Positions 17,184-25,698 of a stretch of 64,000 bases of DNA are shown piece after piece. Source of the DNA: Pseudomonas sp. GR 6-02 (GTDB taxonomy: Bacteria > Pseudomonadota > Gammaproteobacteria > Pseudomonadales > Pseudomonadaceae); assembly GCF_001655615.1 (NCBI RefSeq), contig NZ_CP011567.1, positions 2,737,001-2,801,000 on the forward strand, given 5' to 3'. The first letter of the stretch is position 1. Every line of letters starts with the position of its first letter. The translations under genes were made by a program, and so were the position numbers. The notes beneath the pieces are model-generated. The model worked only from the letters and a program-made list of their open reading frames with translations, was not told the DNA's origin and did no database searches.

Positions 17184-18167
17184 ATGAATAACAATAACCC
17201 TAGCGTGGAAGGCGCCACCGGTACGCCGGACATGACTGCGGCGATTCATCGTTATCGCACCAACGACATCGATCAGCACGCACAGAACATGGACGGCTGG
17301 CAGGTACGCTATGACCAGCTGACGCCCGGGCGCTTTGAAGGCGAGTTGATCGAGTTTCGCGCCGGATGGATGCAACTGGCGCGCGACCGCTCTAATCAGG
17401 CGATGCTCAAGAGTGGCAGCGCCTGGAAGGGAGCCATCACCTTCAGCGTGCCGCTGAGCGCTCAGGGGGCGGTGTTTTGTGCGGGGCATCCGATTCATGA
17501 TGCGAGCCTGTTGGTGGCCCATGGTGATCACTTGCCCGATCTGCGCACGCCCGAACATCTGGATCTGTTGGGGGTGGCGGTTGATGTCCAGGCCCTTGAA
17601 CATGTGCTGGAGCGCCAGGGCGCCCGGTTTCGAATTACCGATCTTCCCAAGTGTTACCGTCTGGGGGCTTCCTCGGTGCAGGCTGAGTTGGCGGCGCTGT
17701 TCGACGAGCTGGCCGCTGCCGATCAGGGCCACGACAGCCTGCTGGGCTATGAGGCGATCCGTCATGGCATTCGCGATGCCGTGATGGTGCAACTGCTGGA
17801 GCTGGTCGCGCCGGATCAGGCCGCGCCCCTTAACCCGACGGCGCGCAAACGCATGGTCGATCGTGCCAGGGAATACGCGTTGGGGCATCTGGACGAACCA
17901 TTGTCGATCCTCGATCTGTGCAATCACATCGGCGCCAGCCGACGCAAACTCCAGTACTGTTTCCAGGAAACCCTGGGTATCAATCCGGTGGCGTATTTAA
18001 GGGCGTTGCGCCTCAATGCAGTGCGTCGTGAACTGCGTGACAGCCCCCATGAACATGGGGTGCAAGAGGTGGCGGCGCGTTGGGGCTTCTGGCACCTGAG
18101 TCGCTTTGCCAGCGATTACCGCACACTGTTCGGAGAGACGCCCTCACAGACCTTGCGTCGCCATTAA
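17184..18167 (+). CDS. AraC family transcriptional regulator (EutR-like C-terminus)
   Basis: A 327-residue AraC-type regulator with an N-terminal sensing region without recognisable enzyme motifs and a C-terminal double helix-turn-helix: LSILDLCNHIGASRRKLQYCFQETLGINPVAYLRALRLNAVRREL, then VQEVAARWGFWHLSRFASDYRTLFGETPSQTLRRH. The start at 17184 follows AGGAAAGG; the longer reading from 17103 has no support. It precedes a porin, an MFS carrier and an amidase on the same strand and is likely their regulator. The first codons (AATAACAATAA) are themselves A-rich and could serve as a Crc/Hfq target. Confidence 0.85.
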   Translation: MNNNNPSVEGATGTPDMTAAIHRYRTNDIDQHAQNMDGWQVRYDQLTPGRFEGELIEFRAGWMQLARDRSNQAMLKSGSAWKGAITFSVPLSAQGAVFCAGHPIHDASLLVAHGDHLPDLRTPEHLDLLGVAVDVQALEHVLERQGARFRITDLPKCYRLGASSVQAELAALFDELAAADQGHDSLLGYEAIRHGIRDAVMVQLLELVAPDQAAPLNPTARKRMVDRAREYALGHLDEPLSILDLCNHIGASRRKLQYCFQETLGINPVAYLRALRLNAVRRELRDSPHEHGVQEVAARWGFWHLSRFASDYRTLFGETPSQTLRRH

Positions 18168-18245
18168 CTGTGCTGAAAACGGATAACCCGCCTACCGGAG
18201 TCGTTACTAGGATGGCCCACACCATTTGGTTGGGAGGGGCATTCG

Positions 18246-19181
18246 ATGAATCACAAGAACAACAACTCAGGCATCAGCCGCGTCACTGTGTTTACCCTGG
18301 GGCTGTTCGGCCTGTGCGCCGGAGCACAGGCCACTGAAAACGGAGCGCCGACCACCGCGGTAGGCGTCTATGACTTCGGCGCCGGGATGATGCCGCCGGC
18401 CACGCCATTCGGCACCCTGGGCCTGCGCACGGCCTACTATTCGGCCAACGTGCAGAAGGACCGCCACGGTCGTTCTCTGGACAACAATCTCTCCCTGGAC
18501 GTGCTGTCCATCGGCCTGGCCTATATGCGCATGACGGACTACAGCGTCCTCGGTGCCCAATACGGTTTCGGCACGGTGGTGCCTTTCTTCAAGATGGATG
18601 CTTCCCTGGAGGTGCCGACGCCGGGCGGTCCGTTGAAACTTGAGGCCGATCCGTTCCGCCTGGCAGACGTGCAGTTTCTGCCGCTGATCCTGCAGTGGAA
18701 CCTGTCGCCCAACCTGTTCGTCAACACCCAGTTTCAGATCCAGACCCCCACCGGCGACTACGACAAGAACCGGCTGATTTCCCCCGGGCTCAATCACTGG
18801 ACTTTTTCCCCCATCGTCAATGCCACTTACATCAGTGACACCGGCTTCGAGGTGTCATCGAGCTTCGAGGTGGACATCAACACGCGCAACCCTGCCACTG
18901 ACTACAAGAACGGCGTGGAGTACCGGCATGAGTTCGCCGTGGGCCAGCACTTCGGCCCCTGGACCGCCGGTATCGGCGGGTACTACTACCGTCAGTTCAC
19001 CGATGACGACGCCCCGGGCCTGACGAGTGGCAATCGCGCCAGGGTGCTGGCTGTGGGACCAGCGGTGAGCTACGTCAAACCGGGCCTGCCGCCGGTCTGG
19101 CTGCACCTCTACAAAGAGCAGGGCGCGAGCAACCGCGCCGAAGGCTACACCGTCGCCTTGCGCGTTTCCCAAAGTTTCTGA
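18246..19181 (+). CDS. Phenol_MetA_deg family outer-membrane channel
   Basis: A 311-residue exported protein. A signal peptide ends around GAQA-TENG, and the mature part begins with the family's GAGMMPPATPFGTLGLR. Beta-strand-like repeats follow, with the conserved phrase QIQTPTGDYDKNRLISPGLNHWTFSPIV and a C-terminal RVSQSF. Members lie in aromatic and meta-pathway clusters and are believed to form outer-membrane uptake channels. It is 78 bases after the AraC gene and 10 bases before the MFS gene. A relative with the same neighbours (regulator, MFS, amide hydrolase) is at 40688-41569. Confidence 0.85.
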   Translation: MNHKNNNSGISRVTVFTLGLFGLCAGAQATENGAPTTAVGVYDFGAGMMPPATPFGTLGLRTAYYSANVQKDRHGRSLDNNLSLDVLSIGLAYMRMTDYSVLGAQYGFGTVVPFFKMDASLEVPTPGGPLKLEADPFRLADVQFLPLILQWNLSPNLFVNTQFQIQTPTGDYDKNRLISPGLNHWTFSPIVNATYISDTGFEVSSSFEVDINTRNPATDYKNGVEYRHEFAVGQHFGPWTAGIGGYYYRQFTDDDAPGLTSGNRARVLAVGPAVSYVKPGLPPVWLHLYKEQGASNRAEGYTVALRVSQSF

Positions 19182-19191
19182 GGACCGGACC

Positions 19192-20439
19192 ATGACTTCT
19201 GTGCATTGCGCTTCAACCCTGGCGACGCCTGTCGTGCGTCAGGCCACGGGACGCCGCGAAGGGCTGGTGCTGGTGCTGGGCAGCAGCCTGACCATCATGG
19301 GCTCGGTGATGATCGCGCCGATCCTGCCCAAACTCGGTGCCGAGTTCGGGCCGCTCACTTCCCGGGCCGACCTGCTGGTGCCACTGGCGGTCACCGGACC
19401 GGCGCTGGCGATTGCGGTGTGCGCGCCCCTGGCCGGTTGGCTCGCCGATCGAGTCGGGCGCAAGGCGTTGCTGGTGATCGCCACCTTGCTCTATGCCTTG
19501 CTCGGCGCGTTGCCGACGGTGCTGGGAGATCTGCAGTCCATCGTCGCCGTGCGCCTGCTGTTCGGGGTGGCCGAGGCGGCGGTGATGACCTGTTGCGCGA
19601 CCCTGATCGGCGACTATTGGCAGGGCGAGGAACGCTTGCGCTACATCAATCGTCAGGTGGTCACCATCGGTTTGGTCGGTGCGTTGTTCTTCGTCGTTGG
19701 TGGCGCTTTGGGCGAGCACTCCTGGCGCTTGCCGTTCCTCCTCTATTTGCTGCCGCTGCTGCTGGTGCCGGCCATGGTGAAGGTGCTCTGGGAGCCGGTT
19801 CGTACGCAGCCGTCCGTTGAGGTTCAGGGACCGGAGCGGGTGACGATTCTGCCGCTGGTGTTGGGTTATCTGCTGATCCTCGCGGGCATGGTGCTGAGCT
19901 TTGTGGTGCCGGTACAGACGCCCATTTTGCTGGTGGGTCTCGGGGTCACATCCAGCACCCTGATTGGCCTGTCCGCCGGTTTGAGCCTGCTGGCCACCCT
20001 GGGCGGTTCCCTGGCCTGGCCGCTGCTGCGTCGACGCTTGGGGATCGCCGGCACCAATGCGGTGTTGCTGCTGTTGCTGGCGCTCGGGTTGTGGTTGCTG
20101 ATGCGCGGGCAAAGCTACAACCAAGTGGTGTTGGCGGTGGTGATCCATGGCCTGGGCGCGGGATTGCTGGTGCCCAATGTCATGGCGCCGATGATGGAGG
20201 CCTTGAGTGCTAGAACCCGTGGTCGGGGATTGGGAGGCTTCACCGCGTGCCTGTATTTCGGTCAGTTCGTCAGCCCCTTGGTGGTGGCGATGCTCGGCGC
20301 ATTTGCCGGCGACCTGCGTCACGCCATCGAATGGCTGGCCTTTGCCAGTCTTGCTGCCGCGTTGCTTTGGGCGATCGCCGGGTTATCGCGCCGCCGCTCG
20401 AACTCTTCCGTGCCATCCACCCATTCGTCATTGAAATAG
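19192..20439 (+). CDS. Major facilitator superfamily transporter
   Basis: A 415-residue inner-membrane carrier with about twelve hydrophobic helices. The diagnostic loop between helices 2 and 3 is seen as GWLADRVGRKALL. It is a drug/substrate:proton antiporter or symporter type by general look; the substrate cannot be read off. It starts 10 bases after the channel gene and ends 16 bases before the amidase gene, which argues that it imports the amidase substrate. An ATG at 19192 follows a GAGGACCGG region consistent with a ribosome site. Confidence 0.85.
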   Translation: MTSVHCASTLATPVVRQATGRREGLVLVLGSSLTIMGSVMIAPILPKLGAEFGPLTSRADLLVPLAVTGPALAIAVCAPLAGWLADRVGRKALLVIATLLYALLGALPTVLGDLQSIVAVRLLFGVAEAAVMTCCATLIGDYWQGEERLRYINRQVVTIGLVGALFFVVGGALGEHSWRLPFLLYLLPLLLVPAMVKVLWEPVRTQPSVEVQGPERVTILPLVLGYLLILAGMVLSFVVPVQTPILLVGLGVTSSTLIGLSAGLSLLATLGGSLAWPLLRRRLGIAGTNAVLLLLLALGLWLLMRGQSYNQVVLAVVIHGLGAGLLVPNVMAPMMEALSARTRGRGLGGFTACLYFGQFVSPLVVAMLGAFAGDLRHAIEWLAFASLAAALLWAIAGLSRRRSNSSVPSTHSSLK

Positions 20440-20455
20440 ATCCGGAGTATCAAAC

Positions 20456-21916
20456 ATGCAAGACATCCAGCAGTTGTTGGACAAGGAAGACGCCACCGGC
20501 CTGGCCGCTTGGGTCAGGCGTGGTGAAGTGCAGCCCGTGGAGCTGGTCGACGCAGTGATCGAGCGACTGGAGCGGGTTGAACCGCAACTCAACGCAGTGG
20601 CCGAGCGGCTCTACGACAAGGCCCGCGAGGCAGCGCTCGAACCTCAGGTTCGGGACGGACTGTTTGCCGGTGTGCCGACCTTGATCAAGGACCTGTTCGC
20701 GCCGGTGCAGGGTGCCGCAATGACCAATGGTTCGCTGGCGCTGGGCGGGGCCCGCGCCGATTTCGAATCCGAGGTGGTGATCCGCCTGCGCCGCGCCGGT
20801 TGCCTGATCGTCGGCACCAGCACGGCACCGGAGTTCGGCACATCCTATTCCACCGAGTCGACACGTTTCGGCGCCACCCGCAATCCGTGGAACACCGAGC
20901 ACAGCGCTGGCGGCTCCAGCGGCGGGGCGGCGGCCCTGGTGGCGGCGCGGGTAGTGCCGTTTGCCCATGGCAATGACGGCGGTGGTTCGTTGCGGGTGCC
21001 GGCGTCCTGCTGCGGAGTCTTTGGCCTCAAACCAAGCCGTGGCTTGCTGCCCTCCGGGCCAATGATAGGCGAGGGCTGGGCGGGCATGGGCACCAACCAC
21101 TGCATCACCTTATCGGTACGTGACAGCGCGGCTTTGCTCGACGCCACGGCGGGAATCGATTTGGGTGCGCCCTATGCTGCGCCGCTGTCGGCGCAACCGT
21201 ATGTGACTGCTGTACAACAGACTCCGCAGCCATTACGTATCGCCCTGGTGGAGCAGATCGGGTCTTGGCCGACTTCCACACAAAGCCTGGAGGCGGTGCG
21301 TCAGGCTGCGAGCCTGTGTGAGTCGCTGGGGCATCGGGTAGAACCCGCCCGGTTACCGGTGGTGCTGCCTGAGTTTCTTGACCAGGTGTTCACTATCATC
21401 GGTGCCAGCACGCGAAACTACGTCGACCTGTTGGGCCAATTGCGTGGTGCGCCTGTACAGCCCGAGGAGCTGGAAGCCCGTACGCGGATCATTCTGCGCG
21501 ACAAGGGCGGGGTCAGTGGCGCGCAATACGCGGCAGCGGTGGAGTGGATTCATGCCCTGGGCCGGCAACTGGCGCTGTTCATGCAGGATTACGACCTGAT
21601 CCTCAGCCCGACCCTGACCCGTGAACCGGTACCGATCGGCGAGCTGGACCTGCGGGACGACCGCTTGAGTCTCGATGAATTGATCGAGCGCTTCCACAGT
21701 TACTCGCCGTTTACCGCGTTGTTCAATGCCAGTGGGCAACCGGCAATGTCGGTACCGCTTCACTGGAGCCCGCAAGGCTTGCCCATGGGCGCGCACTTCG
21801 CAGGCCGCTTCGGCGAAGAGGCGACCTTGCTGAGCCTGGCCGCACAACTGGAGCAGGCTCAGCCCTGGCGGCAGCGCGTACCGCCGGTGAATGCGTGCCT
21901 GCGCACCGCGCCGTAA
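20456..21916 (+). CDS. Amidase signature family hydrolase
   Basis: A 486-residue amidase. The Ser-cisSer-Lys triad is complete: Lys78 (VPTLIKDLF), cis-Ser154 in AGGSSGG, and nucleophile Ser178 in GNDGGGSLRVPA, with the 24-residue spacing between the two serines that the family keeps. Such enzymes hydrolyse carboxamides, including N-acyl amines and aryl amides. The protein is cytosolic, with no signal peptide. It closes the AraC-channel-MFS operon, so the transported compound is presumably an amide. Given the ferulate and tyramine pathways nearby, an N-hydroxycinnamoyl amine is an attractive but untested substrate. It is not a GatA: there are no gatB or gatC partners. Confidence 0.88.
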   Translation: MQDIQQLLDKEDATGLAAWVRRGEVQPVELVDAVIERLERVEPQLNAVAERLYDKAREAALEPQVRDGLFAGVPTLIKDLFAPVQGAAMTNGSLALGGARADFESEVVIRLRRAGCLIVGTSTAPEFGTSYSTESTRFGATRNPWNTEHSAGGSSGGAAALVAARVVPFAHGNDGGGSLRVPASCCGVFGLKPSRGLLPSGPMIGEGWAGMGTNHCITLSVRDSAALLDATAGIDLGAPYAAPLSAQPYVTAVQQTPQPLRIALVEQIGSWPTSTQSLEAVRQAASLCESLGHRVEPARLPVVLPEFLDQVFTIIGASTRNYVDLLGQLRGAPVQPEELEARTRIILRDKGGVSGAQYAAAVEWIHALGRQLALFMQDYDLILSPTLTREPVPIGELDLRDDRLSLDELIERFHSYSPFTALFNASGQPAMSVPLHWSPQGLPMGAHFAGRFGEEATLLSLAAQLEQAQPWRQRVPPVNACLRTAP

Positions 21917-21924
21917 CACGATTG

Positions 21925-22105
21925 GTAGCAGCTGCCGAGCCTGCGAGGCTGCGTTCGGCTGCGCAGCAGTCGTGAATCCGGCTGATGCGGTCTGCCAGAC
22001 GTACCGCAAGTTCTGGTTTGACGACTGCTTCGCAGCCGAACGCAGCCTCGCAAGCTCGACAGCTGCTACGGCCGAACGCAGCCACGCAGGCTCGGCAGCT
22101 GCTAC
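21925..22105. repeat. REP elements arranged as an inverted doublet (REPIN) plus a third partial copy
   Basis: One REP (21925-21973) begins GTAGCAGCTGCCGAGC and ends GCAGCAGTCGT. An inverted copy (22021-22069) begins ACGACTGCTTCGCAGCCG and ends GACAGCTGCTAC. A third, shorter inverted copy follows at 22070-22105. Each carries the GTAG head and inner palindrome typical of RAYT-associated Pseudomonas REPs. The element lies between the convergent amidase and MFS genes, a usual site, and may block read-through. Confidence 0.85.
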
Positions 22106-22121
22106 AAGGAGGGCGCCCCGG

Positions 22122-23348
22122 TCAGGTTTTATCCGCAATCGGGTTCGCCGTACGCAACGGCGGCTCGGCCGAGCGGGCAATCACGCTGATGATCGCCAGT
22201 GCTGCAATCAGCAGCCCGGGCGAGGTCGCCAGCAAAACTCCGGTGGTGCCGGCCCCGGCCGCCAGAATCTGCCCGGCGGCCAAGGGCCCGGCTACTGATC
22301 CGAGGCGACCGATCGCCACCGCAGCGCCGACGCCGGTGGCGCGCACCGAGGTCGGGTACGACGGCGGTGCCAGGGCGTACAGCACCAGCTGCGCGGCCAT
22401 CACAAACAACCCGGCGGAAAAACCGGCGATGGCCATGGGGACGATGCCCACCGACAGGCCGACTCCAGCCAGCGCCGCCAGCAACCCGGCGTAGACAAAC
22501 AGCACCACTTTGATGCCGTTGCAGCGATCCAGCAGCAGCCCGCCGAGCAGGGAACCGAGGGCGCCGCCGATGTTGAACAGCATCTGCACCAGGCCTGCCT
22601 GGGGTTTGCTGAAACCCTGTTCCAGCAACAGCGATGGCAGCCAGTTGAGCAGCATGTACATCACGGTCAGGGTGAAGAAGTAGCTCAGCCACAACGCCAG
22701 GGTGACGCGGGTCCGGTCTTCGCCGAACAGCGCCTGGCCGGTTGACGCGCGCGCCACGTTGACGCTGCCTTGTTGCTGGCGAAAGGCGCTGGACTCAGGC
22801 AGCAGCAGGACCATCAACGGCACCACCAGCAAGGGCACGAGACCACCGATGATGAAGGTCATCTGCCAATGCTCGGCAAACAGCATGGCGACCACCGCCG
22901 CCAGCGCGCCGCCCAACGGTACGCCGGCATACATGATGCTGATCGCGGTGCCGCGACGTTGCTCACCCACGGCTTCGGCACACAGCGCGATCAGGTTGGG
23001 CAGGGCGGCACCCAGGCCCAGGCCCGTCATGAAGCGCGCCAGCAGCAGGCCGGAAAAACTGCTGACATAGGCCGTGTTGAGGGAGAACACGCCGAACAGC
23101 AGCACCGCGCCGATGAGGATTTTCTTGCGGCCGATGCGATCGGCGATCCAGCCGCCGAAGAAGGCACCCGGCAGTAAACCGATGATGCCGGCGCTGAATA
23201 CCCAACCCATCATTTTCGGGTCCAGGGCAAAGGTCTGGCGCAGGCCTGCGGCGGCAGTGCCAGCGGCTTGCAGGTCGAAGCCTTCGATCAGTGCAACGAT
23301 AAAACACAGGGCGATGGTCAGCGTCGTGCGACGTGATGGGGTGTCCAT
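22122..23348 (-). CDS. Aromatic acid:H+ symporter-like MFS transporter
   Basis: A 408-residue carrier with twelve predicted membrane helices. It begins TLTIALCFIVALIEGFDLQAAG, a first helix with the charged D typical of the AAHS (PcaK-like) family, and has GGWIADRIGRKKIL in the 2-3 loop and MTGLGLGAALPNLIAL. The start at 23348 is preferred: the ATG twelve bases earlier overlaps the ribosome site TGAGG. The leader AACAAAAACAATAA (23360-23373, minus strand) is a strong Crc/Hfq-like motif. It is divergent from an OprD porin and near the ferulate operon, so it probably imports ferulate, vanillate or a related hydroxy-aromatic acid. Confidence 0.85.
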   Translation of the reverse strand: MDTPSRRTTLTIALCFIVALIEGFDLQAAGTAAAGLRQTFALDPKMMGWVFSAGIIGLLPGAFFGGWIADRIGRKKILIGAVLLFGVFSLNTAYVSSFSGLLLARFMTGLGLGAALPNLIALCAEAVGEQRRGTAISIMYAGVPLGGALAAVVAMLFAEHWQMTFIIGGLVPLLVVPLMVLLLPESSAFRQQQGSVNVARASTGQALFGEDRTRVTLALWLSYFFTLTVMYMLLNWLPSLLLEQGFSKPQAGLVQMLFNIGGALGSLLGGLLLDRCNGIKVVLFVYAGLLAALAGVGLSVGIVPMAIAGFSAGLFVMAAQLVLYALAPPSYPTSVRATGVGAAVAIGRLGSVAGPLAAGQILAAGAGTTGVLLATSPGLLIAALAIISVIARSAEPPLRTANPIADKT

Positions 23349-23680
23349 GGCGAACCTCATTATTGTTTTTGTTGGGGCTTACGGGGGAACGCGAGCCTGA
23401 TTGCTGTAGGCGATAGCAGGCTGAAATTAAGATTAACAAAGATAACTAAAAAATGAATGACCAAGGTTTTTTACTGAAAAATGCCATTAATTTCATTTAA
23501 ATCAATGTGATGACATATGGTTGAAGATGTATTTAAAAAATAGATAATAATATTAATGTTCGATTATCGGTCATTGTGGATTGACGCCACCCTCAGGCGT
23601 TTCCATTCTCTGACCGGAGATCCTTGGGGCAACCCGACGATCCCGTTCAAAAAAACAACAACAATAAGTGGACATCGAAC
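23349..23680. promoter_or_regulatory. Divergent promoter region between the aromatic-acid MFS and OprD genes
   Basis: These 332 bases contain no gene. The middle (about 23420-23560) is markedly AT-rich for this genome and includes TTAAT-TTC-ATTTAA (23487-23500), close to the palindrome at the ferR-ech promoter. Both ends carry A-rich Crc/Hfq-like leaders: 23360-23373 for the MFS gene and 23649-23666 (AAAAAAACAACAACAATA) for the porin gene. Confidence 0.5.
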
Positions 23681-24991
23681 ATGCCAAATCTCCCTCGGGA
23701 CGCCCTCGTGGCGATCTCAACCTTACCTGTTCGCGCACGTCATCTGGCCCTGTTGGGTTTGAGTGTGATTGCCACTCCGGCGCTGGCCGAAGGCTTTATC
23801 GATGACAGTCACGGCACCTTGACCCTGCGCAATTACTACCTGGATCGGGACTACAAGGACGACGGGGCGAAGACCGCGGCCCGGGAATGGGCCCAGGGTT
23901 TTATCATGAATATGGAGTCGGGCTTTACTCCGGGGACTGTTGGTTTTGGCCTGGACGCTCGCGGCCTGATGGGCGTCAAGTTGGACTCGTCGCCGGACCG
24001 CAGCGGCACCGAGTTGTTGCCGGTGTCCGCCAGCGACAAGCGTGCGGCGGACGAGTATTCGCGCCTGGCCATGACCGCCAAGATGCGTTTTGCCCAGACC
24101 ACGGTGAAGACCGGCGATGTGTCGATCTTCCTGCCGTTCGCTTTCGCCAGTCCGTCACGGCTGCTGCCACAGACGTTTCGTGGCACCACCCTCAGTTCAA
24201 AGGACATCGACGGGCTGACCTTCAACACTGGCTACATCGATCGCATCAACAAGCGCGATTCCACCAACTACCAGCCGATGAGCATCGCCTCGCCGAACCG
24301 GCGTTTCAACGGCGCGGCCACCTCATCGCACATGGCCTATGTCGGTGGCGATTACCAGGTGAACAAGGATCTGAGCCTGCGTGCCTATCACGCCGAAGTG
24401 GCGGATCTGTATCAGCAGAACACCCTGGCCTTGCTGCACACGCTGCAGGTAGGCGAGGGCACGTTGACCACTGACTTGCGCAGTTTTTTCAGCGACGAGG
24501 ACGGCAGCGCCAAGGCCGGCAAGGTGGACAACCGCAACCTCTCGGCGTTGTTCGGTTATCGCTTTGGCGGCCATCGCCTGAGCCTGGGTTATATGCACTC
24601 CAGTGGTGACACCGCGACGCCTTATGTGTCGGGTACCGAGTTGATGGGCATGAGTGAGCTGACCATGAGCTCGGACTTTCTCAATGCCAAGGAGCGAACC
24701 TGGCAGGCGATCTACGACTATGACTTCGCCGCCGCCGGGGTGCCCGGCCTGAAGAGCCGGCTGCGTTATGTGCGCGGTGACCATATCGAACTGGCGGCGC
24801 TGAATGCCGATGACCGCAAGGAGCGGGAGTTCCAGATGGAGCTGGGGTATGTGATCCAGAGTGGGCCGCTGAAGAACGTCGGGCTGATGGCGCGCAAGTC
24901 GATCTATCGCAATGACTTCCCCACTGGCGCGGCGTTTCGCGATGAAAACCAGACCCGCTTTCTGGTGCTCTACACCGTGCCGATCTGGTAA
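23681..24991 (+). CDS. OprD family porin (OpdK/vanillate-porin-like)
   Basis: A 436-residue outer-membrane porin. A signal peptide ends TPALA-EGFIDDSH, and the mature start SHGTLTLRNYYLDRDYKDD is the OprD-family hallmark, with later SGDTATPYVSGTELMGMSE and DFAAAGVPGLKSRLRYVRGDHI also family-typical. OprD paralogues of the OpdK group admit aromatic carboxylates. The start at 23681 follows AAGTGGA and a long A-rich motif; the upstream in-frame reading from 23624 is not credible. Paired divergently with the aromatic-acid MFS carrier, it would supply outer-membrane entry for the ferulate/vanillate pathway. Confidence 0.88.
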   Translation: MPNLPRDALVAISTLPVRARHLALLGLSVIATPALAEGFIDDSHGTLTLRNYYLDRDYKDDGAKTAAREWAQGFIMNMESGFTPGTVGFGLDARGLMGVKLDSSPDRSGTELLPVSASDKRAADEYSRLAMTAKMRFAQTTVKTGDVSIFLPFAFASPSRLLPQTFRGTTLSSKDIDGLTFNTGYIDRINKRDSTNYQPMSIASPNRRFNGAATSSHMAYVGGDYQVNKDLSLRAYHAEVADLYQQNTLALLHTLQVGEGTLTTDLRSFFSDEDGSAKAGKVDNRNLSALFGYRFGGHRLSLGYMHSSGDTATPYVSGTELMGMSELTMSSDFLNAKERTWQAIYDYDFAAAGVPGLKSRLRYVRGDHIELAALNADDRKEREFQMELGYVIQSGPLKNVGLMARKSIYRNDFPTGAAFRDENQTRFLVLYTVPIW

Positions 24992-24997
24992 GTCGTT

Positions 24998-25486
24998 TCA
25001 GGCCTGATAGACCTTCTTCAGCAACCTGAGCAGTTCTTCGCGTTCCTGACTGTCGAGGGCGGACGTGGCATCCATGTCGCTCTCGGCAGCGATCAGTTTC
25101 AGCTCCTTGAGCAGGGTTTCGCCGGTCTTGCTGAGAAAAATCCCGTAGGAGCGTTTGTCCGGTTTGCAGCGCACTCGCACCGCCAGCGCCCGGCTTTCCA
25201 GTTTGTTCAGCAGCGGCACCACTTGCGGTGGCTCGATGGCCAGTGCCTTGGCCAGGTCGGCCTGCATCAGCCCGGGGTTCTGGTCGATGATCGCCAGGGC
25301 CGAGAACTGCGCCGGGCGCAAGTCGTGGGCCGAGAGCCGGCCAATCAGGTTCTGGAACAGTTTCAGTTGCGCCCGGCGCATGGCGTAACCGATCAGGTCG
25401 TCGAGGGCTGCGTCCAGCGACGCCTGGGTTTCGGGGCTGTCGGCAGGCGCCTCGGGGGCGGCGGCAATCTTGGAAGACTTGGCCAT
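24998..25486 (-). CDS. ferR: MarR family regulator of the ferulate operon
   Basis: A 162-residue MarR-type protein. The winged-helix region spans LSAHDLRPAQFSALAIIDQNPGLMQADLAKALAIEPPQVVPLLNKLESRALAVRVRCKPDKRSYGIFLSKTG. It is divergent from ech, the arrangement described for ferR in P. fluorescens and P. putida, where it controls the ferulic genes and responds to the hydroxycinnamoyl-CoA intermediate. Its stop lies only a few bases past the stop of the OprD gene, which converges on it. Two palindromes in the shared promoter region (25613-25643) are candidate binding sites. Confidence 0.85.
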   Translation of the reverse strand: MAKSSKIAAAPEAPADSPETQASLDAALDDLIGYAMRRAQLKLFQNLIGRLSAHDLRPAQFSALAIIDQNPGLMQADLAKALAIEPPQVVPLLNKLESRALAVRVRCKPDKRSYGIFLSKTGETLLKELKLIAAESDMDATSALDSQEREELLRLLKKVYQA

Positions 25487-25612
25487 TGCAGGGTGAATCC
25501 TCGGGCTGGCGGTTAAGAAGGCTATCTAGTTTGCCGAGATTGGCCGGGGATAGCCACGACCTCTTTCAGATTTCTAGGCGCTGCGCCCGTTTCAGGCACG
25601 AAAACAACTCGG

Positions 25613-25643
25613 TTAATTTTATTAATAGTTAATTGACATAACT
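25613..25643. promoter_or_regulatory. Candidate FerR operators
   Basis: Two adjoining inverted repeats: TTAAT-TTT-ATTAA (25613-25625) and AGTTA-N7-TAACT (25627-25643). The second overlaps the -35 box of the ech promoter, a suitable position for a MarR-type repressor. Confidence 0.5.
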
Positions 25644-25661
25644 ATATTTGCGGTTTAGTTT
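25633..25661 (+). promoter_or_regulatory. Sigma-70 promoter of the ferulate operon
   Basis: TTGACA (25633-25638, perfect -35), a 17-base spacer and TAGTTT (25656-25661, weak -10). It lies 37 bases before the ech start codon. Confidence 0.55.
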
Positions 25662-25698
25662 TTACCCATCGTCAAGCCAAGAACAAGAGAGCATCGCC

